NCBI GenBank assembly: GCA_025331445.1
Contig: JAIWNE010000034.1
Coordinates: 124,001-188,000, forward strand
Direction of reading: 5' to 3'
Length of the DNA stretch: 64,000 nucleotides
Origin: Blakeslea trispora
Taxonomy: Eukaryota > Mucoromycota > Mucoromycetes > Mucorales > Choanephoraceae
In this document: piece by piece, positions 20,485 to 32,072 of the stretch
Numbering within the stretch: position 1 is the first letter of the stretch
Layout: each line of letters starts with the position of its first letter
Made by a program: the position numbers and the translations under genes
Notes under the pieces: model-generated
Told to the model about the DNA's origin: nothing
Database searches by the model: none
The model's input: the letters and a program-made list of their open reading frames with translations, nothing else

Positions 20485-21266
20485 TTTTTTCTTAAAAAAT
20501 AAAAACTATCATTTCTATCGTTTCATCTACTTTTTCGATTAAATCATTCAAAGTCATGAAACTTTGTGATCTTGTTGCTGTTTTAAATTTCAACCTCCTT
20601 CCCCTTCCTTTGATAGTCTAACAAGATGACACCCTCAAACACTAGTCATGAATAGCCTTGATGAGAGAGATCTTGTCCCTCTTTCATCATTTTTCTCTCT
20701 CTCTCTCTCTCTCTCTTTCTATAGAATGGTTTGTAAATCTGACAACATTTATTCAATAAAATGGCATTCGTTTTTTTTTTTTACCATTTAACCAGCTGCA
20801 TTGTGTAAACTCAATAGTATGCACAGATGTCTTTGACCTAAAAAAAAAACCTGAGTTTAAAGCAATGATACCATGGGTGCTACGTTGCATGTTTTTTTAA
20901 GAGTTTGTAAATAGCACTTGTTTTTGATCCTTGGGATTGTAAAATTAGAAACACTAATTTACCAATTACATATAGAAAACGACATGCTTATCAAACACAA
21001 ATACTATCATATGAAACAGTGTAACACATATTCTTTTTTTTTTCGCTTTTAATAAGGGCTCATAACAAGAATAACATAGGTTACTTATGTACATGTTGCC
21101 TTTATGATCTATTTACCAGAAATAAAGATAGAGAAGGAAGGGGGGGGGAAACACTTTATGCCATTTACAGGTACTATCGTTTGGCTTTTTTTTTTTTTTT
21201 CTAAATAGGGTACATTTAAATGGAGACATAAAAAATAGAGATGGAAAGAAGATAAAGATGCTTTAT
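20485..21266. other. Intergenic between convergent genes
   Basis: 3' flanks of the bZIP gene and the methyltransferase gene. It contains a CT microsatellite at 20694-20717, A/T runs and an AATAAA at about 20754. No gene seen. Confidence 0.6.
20694..20717. repeat. (CT)n microsatellite
   Basis: About twelve TC/CT dinucleotides in the 3' flank of the bZIP gene; possibly transcribed as 3' UTR. Confidence 0.9.
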
Positions 21267-22846
21267 TTAGATATCAACAAAACCTTCCACAAATTCATGA
21301 ATGGATTCCAATGTATTCTGATCAATCTCTTCAATTTCCATAGGAGGTTTACGAGCATAACAAGAGAACCAATCTATCTGAGATTTGAACCGTCCACATT
21401 CATCCATCACATCATCTATCGTATGCTGTGTAATAGACGGACTTGTCTGAGGATCTTTTGGCCGCAGTCCTTGCAAGAAAGCTTCAAAGTTCTTTGTATG
21501 CAACGTACATAATTGGTCTTCGTTCCAACCAAGGGGTAAACTAACATAGTCTTGGGATATATCAATAAAATTGCCAATAAATGATTTGGCAGGTTGCTGA
21601 GGAGAGGAGGCCATTAAGAGGTAATTGAAAATCGGGTGGTTTGTACCCGAGTCTTGTTGTATCATCCTTTGTGCTAATGAGCCTGTATACAATATATGTT
21701 TTACTAACATGAAAACAAATAAAGGTTAGAGTCAACATAGAGATGTGCAAGTAATGACTTACAATCTGTATTGATTGCTTTGCTCGTAACAGGACCAGCA
21801 TGACGAACAGTATAGTTTGTATCTACAATTTCAAGGTAGGCGCCATGTTTCATGACACGAGATATTTCTAATAAAAGGCTTGAAAGTTCTTCTGGCGTAA
21901 AATAGATCATCATCATTCTCATATGTACAAAGTCAAAACTTTTGTCTTCAAAAGGAAGTCCCTTGCGCACGCTATGTGCCACAAAGTGTGAATTGCTTGG
22001 CTTGATATGTGTTGGGAATCCAGGGTGTTCATCAATACCAATAAAATCAGCTTGAGGGTATTCAGTAGCCATCTCAAGGATCCTGTAAATACATCATTTA
22101 GATCTCTTTTCTTTTTTTGCATTCAAATGGTATTCTTACCAAGTGCCTGCACCACAACCAATATCAAGTACTTTGATCTTCTTTTCAGTTGCTTCTTCAA
22201 GTAATGAGTGTACAGGAGCAATAAAATTGCCTTGAAAGATAGATTTGAGGATATAATGCTGTTGAATTGTGAGATGGAATGGGCTTGATGGTCAACAAAG
22301 GATCTAACTTACCAATGTCATCAATCGATCTGATTCTTCATCATCATGAGGCAAAAAGAAGTTTTGAGAACTACTGCCCTTCCAATATTTTCTGCCTTGT
22401 ATGACACAATGGTTAGATGGCTTTCGTTCCGCTTTTTCATGTTTTAGACTATGTTCGTTCTGTTCATTGACCAGAGTTGAACTTGTGGTAGAAGATGATG
22501 ATGACGAATTGGTTGTTGTACGAGTACAGTTCTTGTAAGAGGCAGCGTATGAAGAAGACTTTTTGGAACTTGAATTTTGTGATCGAGAATTTGCACTGGT
22601 GGCAGGTTGAGGAGTGACAGATGCTGCTTCAAAATAGAAATTGAAATCATTTTTTGGTCGATTAGGTTTTCGGACATGAGCATGAGGTAACGGTGCTGCC
22701 ATCTGAGCATCAAAGAAAGATCCCATATGAGGAGGTGGTAGTTTCTTTGGCTGAGGTCGCTTGGTGGGGGATGTTTGGTCTTTTTGGGGGTAACTGTTGG
22801 GGGTATCCATGGTAACTGAGCTAATGTTTGATTGTGGTTGTCCCAT
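21267..22846 (-). CDS. Class I SAM-dependent methyltransferase (4 exons)
   Basis: Exons 22313-22846, 22140-22258, 21763-22082 and 21267-21703; 469 aa. The first 150 residues are low complexity (Pro-, Ser-, Asn-rich, with a serine run) and probably disordered. The Rossmann methyltransferase fold follows: motif I VLDIGCGAGTW, the acidic loop DFIGIDEHPGF, and FDFVHMRMMMIYFTPEELSS as motif IV region; the intron after exon 2 splits the Trp codon right behind motif I. This layout matches fungal methyltransferases of the LaeA/UMTA-like broad group, whose substrates are mostly unknown. Start MGQPQSNISSVTMD chosen because upstream frame is A/T tract. Confidence 0.8.
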
Positions 22847-25573
22847 TACTTGATCTTTGTATATATATATATCTTTGATAAAAGAAAAGGAAGTAATAAC
22901 AAGATGTGTTCTATTATACTCCTTTTTCTTTGATTTACACAGAAAAGTAGATGAATTATATAACAAATAGTACAAGAAAACAAGAAAGAAAAAAAGAGAT
23001 GGCACAAATGTTAAAAAGAAGAACAAAAGAAAAAGAAAGAAAATAACCATTTAAGCTTCTATTTACATTTTTCTTGGGTTACAACTGCCAATCAGTTTCC
23101 GAATGTTTCAGCTCTTTTAACATGAATTTCTGACTTTTTTTTTAAAAAAAAAAAAGAGGGGGAGGAGGAAGAAACGTGACACGTCAAGATACCAGGAAGT
23201 TCGTAACTTTAGCACTTCTCTAATAAGAATTGTTGGTACATTTGCTTATGATTTTCTATCAACCGAAAATTCCCATAGCTTCCAGACCTTGAATTATCTT
23301 TCCTTGGAGAAGTTCAAATGTAATTGTTGTTGACATTCCCTCTGTTATTTTATCATTAAAATAACAAATAATAATTCCAGCTGTAAGCCAATGAATTCCA
23401 GCCTTTTACTTAAAAATGAGATTGACATTGAGAGTCTTTTTTTTTTTCTGTATGATTCATCATCTAAAAAAATTTCCTTATTTGGCCTTTTTATTCTCTC
23501 ATTTCAATATACATGCATTTTCTCATTTCTGTTCTTTGTTGTGTCTAACTAGATAAAGCAAATACTGCAAATCAAATTTGATAGACATGTTGATGTTTTT
23601 GAATATAAGATTGACAACAACAATAACAATTCTTTTTTTTTGTGTTCATTCGGACGCTCAACTAACATCTCTGATTCATGTAAGAATCTAAGGAAAAGAA
23701 AACTGCGCGCTTCTATTTCTTTAAATGTTGGTTTCCGCACTCTCTAGCCATTTGTTAGATTTTCTTTTATTGAATCTGCTGTTTCATCAATGCTTGCTAT
23801 CAAGACCAAACTTTCTTCTAAATGGTCTTGTTCTCCTGCCATCTAATTCGATTATAATAACACAGAATTCAATCATTTTCATATAGGCAGTTCTTTTTGT
23901 TGGTGTTGTTATAGTAACATGCTTGATCTATTGAATCTAAAGGGTGAATTCAGTTTGGTCTTTTATTTTTTTGTTGGAACCAAATTAATTGAATTGCATA
24001 TCAAATTAATGAAAGGATATATTAGTGCTTTTTTTTTTACTTTAATTCGCATATATGATAATGTCTGTCAAGCATAAACAAACTTCAATTGAATCAAAGC
24101 CATATCATTCAAAAGTTCCATATTCCTTTTTTTTTCGTGGGGCACTAAATGCTTGAATTATTCTGTCTCAGTGAAACATGGTCTTACCGGCAATTTCTTT
24201 TTTGTCGCCTTAACGAGAGAGATTAAACGCAGTAAATAGATTGCTTTAATTCATAGAGGGTACATGTAATTTTCTATTCATCATACCTTTTCCATCTTTT
24301 TTTCTTTTTTTCTGCCAACACTGATTTGCACTCCCTTAGTTACGGTTCAGAAATTTAAGCTTTTTTTTTTAATCTAGAGCATAGTAAAATTTGGTGCAAC
24401 ACCAAAAATACCAATGCCTTAACATAAATGCCTATCGGAGTAAATTTCTCAAGACAAAAAAAAAAGTAGATTTGTTCCTGATCTACTTATTTCATTTAGT
24501 AGAGAAAGAATTGAATTTACTGAAACAAGATGGTATAAAATTAAAATTAAAAAAAAAAAAGGTACCGTATGTCAAAAGTATGGTTGTATTTTCTTATCTT
24601 GAAAAAAAAAAATAAGTGACAAATAGATGCCTAATGTTTCAGGCGGGCCAAGCCGTTAGAGACTATAGATACATGACTGTACCATCATCATGTACATGTT
24701 GTTTAACAACAAGAAGAATGGCGGTATTAATCCGAGAGCAACCACAAATAATCCATAACCAAAAGGAAACTCTTCCTTATCTTATTCACTGGATGATGAG
24801 TATCCACAAGTGGTGCTCCATCTGTATATAACACGATCCACTCATTATCTCCAAATGCACTTCTCGGTATTCATTTCCGTATAGCCTAGCGGAAAATCAT
24901 CTTGTATCATTCCTACCTGTTACCTGGAAGGCATATCCAATCCCATGAAGCGCTATACAATGATCAAGATAGGAACATGTTCAAGTCCGAAGATTGAAAC
25001 AACCGATACTCGGTAAAATTCTTTAGCGATAGGAATACCTATAATTCTTTCTAAAGTGAGCAATCCTTCTGCTTTGTGAAGACAATCCATAAAGAGAGAG
25101 AGAGGCACACTTGGACTCGGTTGAGTTATTGTCATCAAATGCTTAATTCCCTTTATTTCATAAAATTACTCTATCAGAACTCGGGCCACCTCTTTTGTTT
25201 TTTGTTCTTATTTCAAGTTGTACTACATGAATTTTTGACCTCAAGGTATCTGCACTTTCTTGATGCGATTGATCTTTCCCACTGACCTAAATTACCAAAT
25301 GGAATGAAAGGAAAGTGAACGATTCTTCAAGAAGATCTACGATGGCTAGTCTGGCCTGCTACTATTCTATTAACCTAATTCTTTGATTCTGTTGTGCTTA
25401 TCCAAGAATGAGCTAAAGAATTGTGTGCTTAATATCAATGTAAGTCTTGCGGTAAGAATAATTCGTTGTAACCGAGATAACAGACAACAAGGCAAGCCAT
25501 TCAAGAAGAGATAGATAGTCATAACACTGTCTAATGAACAGACACAGATAGCTTGACACAACTTTAAAACTTT

Positions 25574-25608
25574 TTGTGTAGCTTATTCAAATCGACTAAG
25601 CTACACAA
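25574..25608. repeat. Perfect 12-bp inverted repeat with 11-nt loop
   Basis: TTGTGTAGCTTA and TAAGCTACACAA are exact reverse complements separated by 11 nt. It would form a stable hairpin; it is not followed by an obvious gene. Confidence 0.85.
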
Positions 25609-26013
25609 GTGTTGATAAATAACTAGCCTCTTATAGCATAAAGTCAGTGTTAGACTAAAATTTACCAAGACAAGACATCTACATTCAAACATCATTAATC
25701 GATTAAAAGAGAGAGAAAAAAACATATTGCTGATTTTAACTGATTCTATGACGCCTACTGCCAAAGAGGAGTATTTTCTTAATGAAATATCATCTTTTAT
25801 ATAGATTCAGGTCAAAAAAATAGAGGCACATCCATCCTTGAAACATACGCTTTATGATAAACACAAGGAACAATAAGAATCATTGTACGAAACTAGGTGA
25901 TACAGAAATCAAAAAGTCAGGATCCAGAGTTCTAGAGTCTCTTGATAACTTTTTGGTAATGTTTTCTATTAGCCTGTTGTTTATTATCAAAAAGAATACA
26001 TTTTTTTATATGT

Positions 26014-26032
26014 TACTAGATGCTTCTCTAAT
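26014..26032. repeat. 19-bp direct repeat, left copy
   Basis: TACTAGATGCTTCTCTAAT occurs here and again at 27568-27586, where it is the last coding stretch of the nucleoporin gene. The two copies flank the minisatellite and dead transposase. Nineteen identical bases are unlikely by chance in this window. Confidence 0.8.
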
Positions 26033-26203
26033 GTCTCACAAAATTTGAAAGTTGCAATTTAAGAGTATCTTACACTTGGAGGTTGTCGTGCATAAGTAGA
26101 ACTTTTTTGCTTATCAATGGTGCCTTCATATTTTGGACATCCGTAGAAAAGATTAATATGTTCATTTTGTTAGAAGAAATTAAGATAAATCAATACATTG
26201 TAT

Positions 26204-26426
26204 AGCACCATCAGCACAGCGCCATCAGCACAGCGCCATCAGCACAGCGCCATCAGCACAGCGCCATCAGCACAGCGCCATCAGCACAGCGCCATCAGCA
26301 CAGCGCCATCAGCACAGCGCCATCAGCACAGCGCCATCAGCACAGCGCCATCAGCACAGCGCCATCAGCACAGCGCCAGAAACACAGCACCATCAGCACA
26401 GCGCCAGAAACACAGCACCATCAGCA
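26204..26426. repeat. 14-bp minisatellite, about 16 copies
   Basis: Tandem units of AGCACAGCGCCATC, nearly identical, with a few variants (CCAGAAAC) at the right end. Because 14 is not a multiple of three, any open frame across it cycles through all three phases and encodes a 14-residue repeat; the open frame here is a by-product. It directly abuts the 3' end of the dead Tc1-like transposase. Confidence 0.95.
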
Positions 26427-27567
26427 TGGGCTCCATTAGCTTCTGTGATAGATTGACATCTTTCGTTTATACTGCCAACGAGGTTATTCAGATACTCTGG
26501 CGTGAGCTTGTATCATTCTTCTGTTGAAACCCTCTTTAAGTCACTGAGAGTGCTGATCTCACTCTCACGCTCATCTAGGTGGCTTCTCGGATAATCCCAG
26601 ACATTTTCAGTCGGGTTGAGGTCTGGACTTTGTGATGGCCATCTATCAAAGGTGCTTGTCATGGCCTTTATCTTAAACCACCTAGTGCATGCTCCTTCAT
26701 GGCATAGAGCATTGTCTTCCTGCAATATGTAGTCAATAAGAAAGAAAGCAATCGACTAAAGATTGAGCATACACTTTTTGATTGATTGATCCATGTTGTA
26801 ACACTAAAGAGCCAACACCATTTGCATGAAAGCATCCTCAGACTAGAAGGGAGCCCAACCCAAACTTGCGAGTACCTTTAATGTGTCTCTCCTTGTTATT
26901 TCTCTCCATCCTTTCTAGTTACTCTAGTTCCAGCATTAGCACTCTTTAGGGTGAACTTGGCCTCGTCAGACCAAACTACCTTGTTCCAGTCGTCTTTTGT
27001 CCAGTTTAGCCCTTTCTTTGACTCAAGCTAAACATGATTCTTTATGTTTGTGCTTCAGAGCTGGCTTCCTTTCTACGACACGCGATTTGAAGTTCATTCG
27101 ACCCAAGGCTAATCAAAAAGTAGACAAAGAAAACCTTCTTGCCAGAACTCAAAAAGTGACGATGTTGACCACTAATTGATTCAGTAGGACGAGGACGAAA
27201 CGCTTGTCTCAATCGCGTTCAAACCAGTTTGAGAAAGAAGTCTTTTTCTCCTAGTTGAAGTTTTAGGAAGAGTAGTCTGTGTTTGCTGAAGTCTTTTATA
27301 GGCTGATCGTACAGTTGATTCAGAAAGGTTGAGATCGCTGGCGATCTAAGCAATGTTAATTTGATAAACAAAAGCACCGACTAATCTGCTATACTTGTAT
27401 TCGAAAAGATGCTGGTTAGCTTCCTTAGATAAGGTAGTGACTGCAGAAGTGCTGATTTTAGTGATGTTTATTAAAAAAAGAGTGATAAAAAGACCAACAG
27501 AACAACAATGAGTTACATCATTAGATTGCAGAGTTTGTGATTCCGCGAGACATTTTTGTTCACACTG
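26427..27567 (-). pseudogene. Dead Tc1/mariner-like transposase and element
   Basis: Read on the minus strand, broken frames give in order: a helix-turn-helix (SDLNLSESTVRSAYKRLQQ), the first catalytic Asp region (WNKVVWSDEAKFTL), WGCF-type sequence (GCFHANGVGSLVLQHGS), the second (LQEDNALCHEGACTRWF) and the third (WPSQSPDLNPTENVWDY), then a C-terminus (TPEYLNNLVGSINERCQSI). Stops and frameshifts are many, so it is inactive. The order and motifs are those of Tc1-like DDE transposases. The right end, CAGTGTGAACAAAAATGTC on the minus strand following TA, resembles a Tc1 terminal repeat. No matching inverted terminus was found at the left end, where the minisatellite begins. Confidence 0.85.
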
Positions 27568-30500
27568 TACTAGATGCTTCTCTAATAAACTTAATAGCTT
27601 CTGGATATTGGGTGAGGTTGCTATAGAGTTGCTCAAGTGAAAATAACGATTGATCTAGAGATTTGATTACTTCGTCTGACCCTCCGTTTGCGTGGACAAC
27701 ACCTTTCACGCGCTCTTGAAGACGTGCCATTTTCAATCGCAAATTTAACTCATTCAAGTATTCCTGATTATAATTGTAGGTTTGATCTGTAACACAGCGA
27801 GCAAGGAGCAATGCATCCTCTAAGCACTGGATGCGCTCCCTTAATGGTGTGCCATCGATGAGTGCCAATCTAACCTTATATTCGGAAGCTGATAGGAACT
27901 CTTCTCTGTTTTGGTGGTATTTGTACTGGAACGTGTATTTCATCTTGTCATCCCTCGTGTGTTTATCCAAATATTCCAGTAACCAAGGTGCATCAACTGA
28001 CAAAAGTTCATCCATCATGTCTTTTTCTATTAGCCATTGGTAGAGTCGATAGTGGAAGAGTCTATCTTTGCTGGTTAGTGCTGTATTCAACAGAGTTTGA
28101 AAGTATTGGTCTGGATATTCAATATGATTTTGTCTAGCTAACGCAGGATCGCTTTTGGCGGAAGCAACATCAGTCAAAGCATCGAGGAAATATTGATACA
28201 CTCGTAGCCGTTCGTGTAAGAGGGATGCATGAGCTTCATCTTGCAATCCAAAGGCTTCAAAGGCCACAGAGGCACTGTCGGTTGGGTCTAACTTGTAGGC
28301 TCGCTCCAATGCTAACTCAAGAACACCAAGATAAAAGGAATACTTTTTGTACAAAATAAAGATGCTTGAGAGCCTTGTGATTGAACCTGCTGCTTGCTTA
28401 AAGTAAATTAATGATTGTTTCAAGTTACGCTCCTTTTCAGTTTCGGAATCTTCATAATCTATAGATAAAAGGTATTCGAGGCCCTTAAAGAATGCAATAT
28501 CACTTGGAACAAAGAAATGACTGCATTTGTTTTCAAGTTCTTTGCTGACAAAATAGTAGCCCACATGACTATAGCCAGATCGAAATCGAACAATGATGCC
28601 TATCGCGATTTCATCTACAATATCACGGCCTTCCGCAGTTGTCATGATTGAACAGAGATCCAAATTATGAACTTTGTTTTTATCCACATCTCCACTTAAA
28701 CTGTCATGTTAAAATCCCAGGCAAAGACACAAATCAGCATTCCTTTTTTGTTTTCATAAAATCTGATACTTACAATTGGTTTACGTCAGTATACATTGTG
28801 GCTTCAACAGCAAATACAATGAATGAAATGGCCTCAATCGTTCTCACAAGTGTTGTATAAATGTCATGCATTGATTGTCGATCGGCCTGTTTTTTTTAAC
28901 AAAAAGAAATTAGAACTGTCTATTGAAAGAAACCATATACAATAACATGAGTCATTTCTTACCACTTCTGAGGAAATTGCACTATCATCACTTGCTCCGA
29001 AATTGGAATCTGTGATGTCTGACGATGTATGTAGCCGAGAATTTCTAGCAACTTGTTAATAGCTAGTTTATCACAAACTCAATTCAATTTACCTTTCTAA
29101 AAACTCTCTAAGTCGAGTAAGCCTGTCTCTTACTGAAACTAGTTTAGCTGGTGTCTGACTGTTTAGAGATTGTGTATCACTAGAGTACATAAAGGAACAG
29201 TAAATAAATTGTTTAGACATATAGACAAGAAATTACCTTGGAGCAAAGAATTTTAACTTCCAAACAGGCGAAATGATACGAGCAAAATACAAGAGAAGAC
29301 CATCTCGCTTGCCACTAAAAACTACAGAGCTTGTTCCTTCTACACGAGCCAGATAGTTGCCCAAAGTTTCGGGGGACACAATAGATGATGGTTTTCCACC
29401 AAATCGTTCAAACAAAGTGACGGCCGTCTTTACCACCATTGGGTCTAAACTGTGACATGCAATAGAAAGACACATGGCACAGGCTTCTTTTTTCGCATAC
29501 TTTTTTGAAAATGTCTCTAAACTCTGATCGTAATCATTTGGTCTCTCGTTATATTTTTTAATAAGATAGTGAAGCATGTCTACAGGTCTTTCTTTTTGAT
29601 AGAATATTATGTGCCGTGTTGTCAAGACAGCGAATCGACGAGGTGTGTCTGATAGTTGCTCCGAAGCTTCATTAAATGCATGTTTGGTCAAGTAATCTGA
29701 TTCCAGTTCGACAATCGTATTCACTCTTTCAGGAAGATGAAGTAAAGCTGCTGTTTCATAGTAACCAGTGTCCGACTAAAGAAAGAGAGAAATGTTGAGA
29801 AAAAAAAAAGAGTATGATCAAGTCATTTTCAACTTACCAGAGAAGTGTTGTTGATCAGAGCAGGAGTGCCAAATGGTGATGATGATTGTGTGGCCATATT
29901 GGCTTGTGATGGCACATTCGTGATAAGCTTACCAGTACCCACAGAGGTTATTTTAAGCGAATCAGATAAATCCTCTCTGTTTCTAACTGAAATACACAAA
30001 CCGCGGTCATAGAATGATCTTGAATAGATAGGTATTCTTTCTCCTGGCTCAATGCGCTCTACATGGGGGAATCGAACATGTCCAAGCACTAAAGCATTAG
30101 GTGGTCCTGCAATGCCTACATCTGATCGGATTCCATCTCGGTGGTGTGAAAAATAAAGACGGTGTCCTTTCTTGGTAACAGCTACTAAATGGTAGCGTTT
30201 TGATTCTTTGGTAGAAATGACATGAATTGAATCAATCTCGAAATCAGTTGGAGCACTTGTTTTTCCACTCTGTGTAGCTAGTTGCACGGCATCTTTTGCG
30301 ATGGATTGATACATAAAGACAGGTTGGTATGGATCTTTTGGATCACCCAAATACACTACTTCTATTGTTGAATTTTCGCACAACAAATAGAGAGTCTTGC
30401 GTTCATTATCTACTACAGCTGAATTGATAAAGGCTAATAAAAAAAATACACATTCATGTTTCTATATGTTAACCTATAGTTCTGAATATTTTCATCATTG

Positions 30501-31668
30501 ACTTACGGTGTTGAACTGTATTCATCAGTTTTTGAAAGATAGATAATGCAGCACAACTGGTTCTACGCACCATATAATCATGCGAAAACCAATGATCGGA
30601 CTACAGAATAGCTTAGAGATAGAAAAAAAAAAGATAAATGCATACTACTGGTCTATCCTTACAATGAGAATGATTTCATGCAAGTCGCCACTAGTACTAA
30701 TCAAAAACAATCTACCATCCTCTGTGCTAAGCATTTTACGACATCTAGTTTCATCTGTAGTGATAGTTGTACGAGTAGCAAAGTATTGAAATCTGTCAGG
30801 TTTAGGGAAATAGTGATGTGATGTATATTCTTTCGAACGAGTCTGATCTGAAGCAGCAAGAAAGATGATCTGTAAAGGCGTGGCAACTGCAATAACATAT
30901 TCAACTGAATCGTCAAAAAAGCCTGAATTGGATGATAAAGTAAGAAATAAGCACAATGCTACCCATTGCATACTTTTATCAGTGTCATTACCTTTTCTAG
31001 GCTTCATAATTTCAGCGGATATAATCACTTGATCTTGATCCTTATATTCAAATACATAACCATTACTAAATAGAATATATTCGACTGTATAAGCAATGCT
31101 CGATCAACAAAAAAAGAGAAGTCTTTCTTTATCTAGCTTACGGTTTGGTATAATCCCACAAATATAATATATTATCAATCGTCATCCAAGCCCGAGAAAT
31201 TTGAGGGAAAATGCCAGAGAAAGTACGACATTGTATGCCTGATAAAAGAAAGAAAAAAAAAGAAGAATGAATACAGATTGCACAAGAGTTGTTCAAGTTG
31301 AAAATATACGCTCTTACTGGCTAGTTTATCGTAAAGATGAGAGGGTATGCCGATCTTGCCTACCTCACAAAATTCGCGGTCTGAGCTGATTAGAGGTGGC
31401 GCGTAGGTGGAAGAAGTAGCACCTATCAAGTGTCATTTGAACAAAGAAAAGAGGAGAAATAAAAGAAGGAGGGATAAGCTTCTATAGTCATACATAACCG
31501 TTTCTTTTCTTTTCTTTTTTTCTTTCTCTTCTTACCTTTTAGCATGTAAGCAAGATCAGTATAGTTACTGTCTTTGACAATGACTTGCTCGACTTCTCTG
31601 CCTGTCTTCATAAAGTCTGCATATTTTGAAGGGATATGTTGGGACAGCTGTAATACTGTATTATTCAT
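27560..31668 (-). CDS. NUP155: Nup155/Nup170-type nucleoporin, C-terminally truncated (12 exons)
   Basis: Exons 31536-31668, 31318-31422, 31142-31238, 30992-31065, 30663-30922, 30507-30600, 29838-30433, 29237-29775, 29093-29179, 28963-29044, 28774-28886 and 27560-28694; 1104 aa. This is an inner-ring scaffold of the nuclear pore, with an N-terminal beta-propeller (FSGIFPQISRAWMTIDN, LYLWDYTKP) and a long alpha-solenoid (AGSITRLSSIFILYKKYSFY, DPALARQNHIEYPDQYFQ). Family members have roughly 1300-1500 residues. Here conserved sequence stops at LYSNLTQYPEAIKFI and the stop codon lies inside the terminal sequence of the adjacent transposon relic, so the last 150-250 residues are probably lost. 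Exon 12 uses an unusual TTTAAG acceptor, required for frame. Another intact copy elsewhere would make this a pseudogene. Confidence 0.85.
27568..27586. repeat. 19-bp direct repeat, right copy
   Basis: Identical to 26014-26032. It overlaps the codons for IREASS at the truncated end of the nucleoporin frame, immediately outside the transposon terminus. Confidence 0.8.
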
Positions 31669-32072
31669 TATGCGTATATCTGAAAGACTCGTATAGTGAA
31701 TAACGGAGTAGATGTATGAAGGTATACACGAAAATTAAATAAAAAGAGGCGATTTCTAAAGTGTATGTCACTACTTTTGAAAAAGAATGTGACATTGTTT
31801 CTGACGGTCACGTTTTTTGGCTAATTTTGGCGCATTTTCGTTGTTCTTTACGTACTTTGTAAATGAACAATCATCAGCTAAGAAAGATAGCTTCTCAACG
31901 GTAGACTTGTTTGGCTTTTTTCTCTTTCCTTTCTATATCAAGAAAGGGCTTTCATCTTCTTTTCAGTAGCGATGATACAGTTTTTTTTCTTTTATTTTTA
32001 AATCGAGAAAAATAATGAGTTCAAGCAAAGAGGTTTAGTAGTAACAATAAAAGAGAGGGTTTTCCAGTTGAA

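Larger units (their letters stand above)
22847..26203. other. Gene-poor island with decayed sequence
   Basis: About 3.3 kb. 22.9-24.6 kb is AT-rich without recognisable content. 24.6-25.3 kb has higher complexity and open fragments on both strands broken by stops, such as minus-strand pieces reading GIGYAFQVTGRND and FMDCLHKAEGLLTLERI, which look like a decayed gene or element that I cannot identify. A perfect 12-bp inverted repeat lies at 25574-25608, and one copy of a 19-bp direct repeat at 26014-26032. Confidence 0.4.

Noticed and set aside
22304..22313. Extension of the methyltransferase first exon to an in-frame stop
   Set aside because: The GTAAGT donor at 22312 and continuation of motif I in the next exon show splicing instead.
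26204..26426. CRISPR-like array
   Set aside because: Units are contiguous 14-mers with no spacers, in a eukaryotic genome; it is a minisatellite.
26198..26527. 109-codon plus-strand frame with a 14-residue repeat
   Set aside because: A by-product of the 14-bp minisatellite, whose unit length keeps all frames cycling; no coding evidence beyond the repeat.
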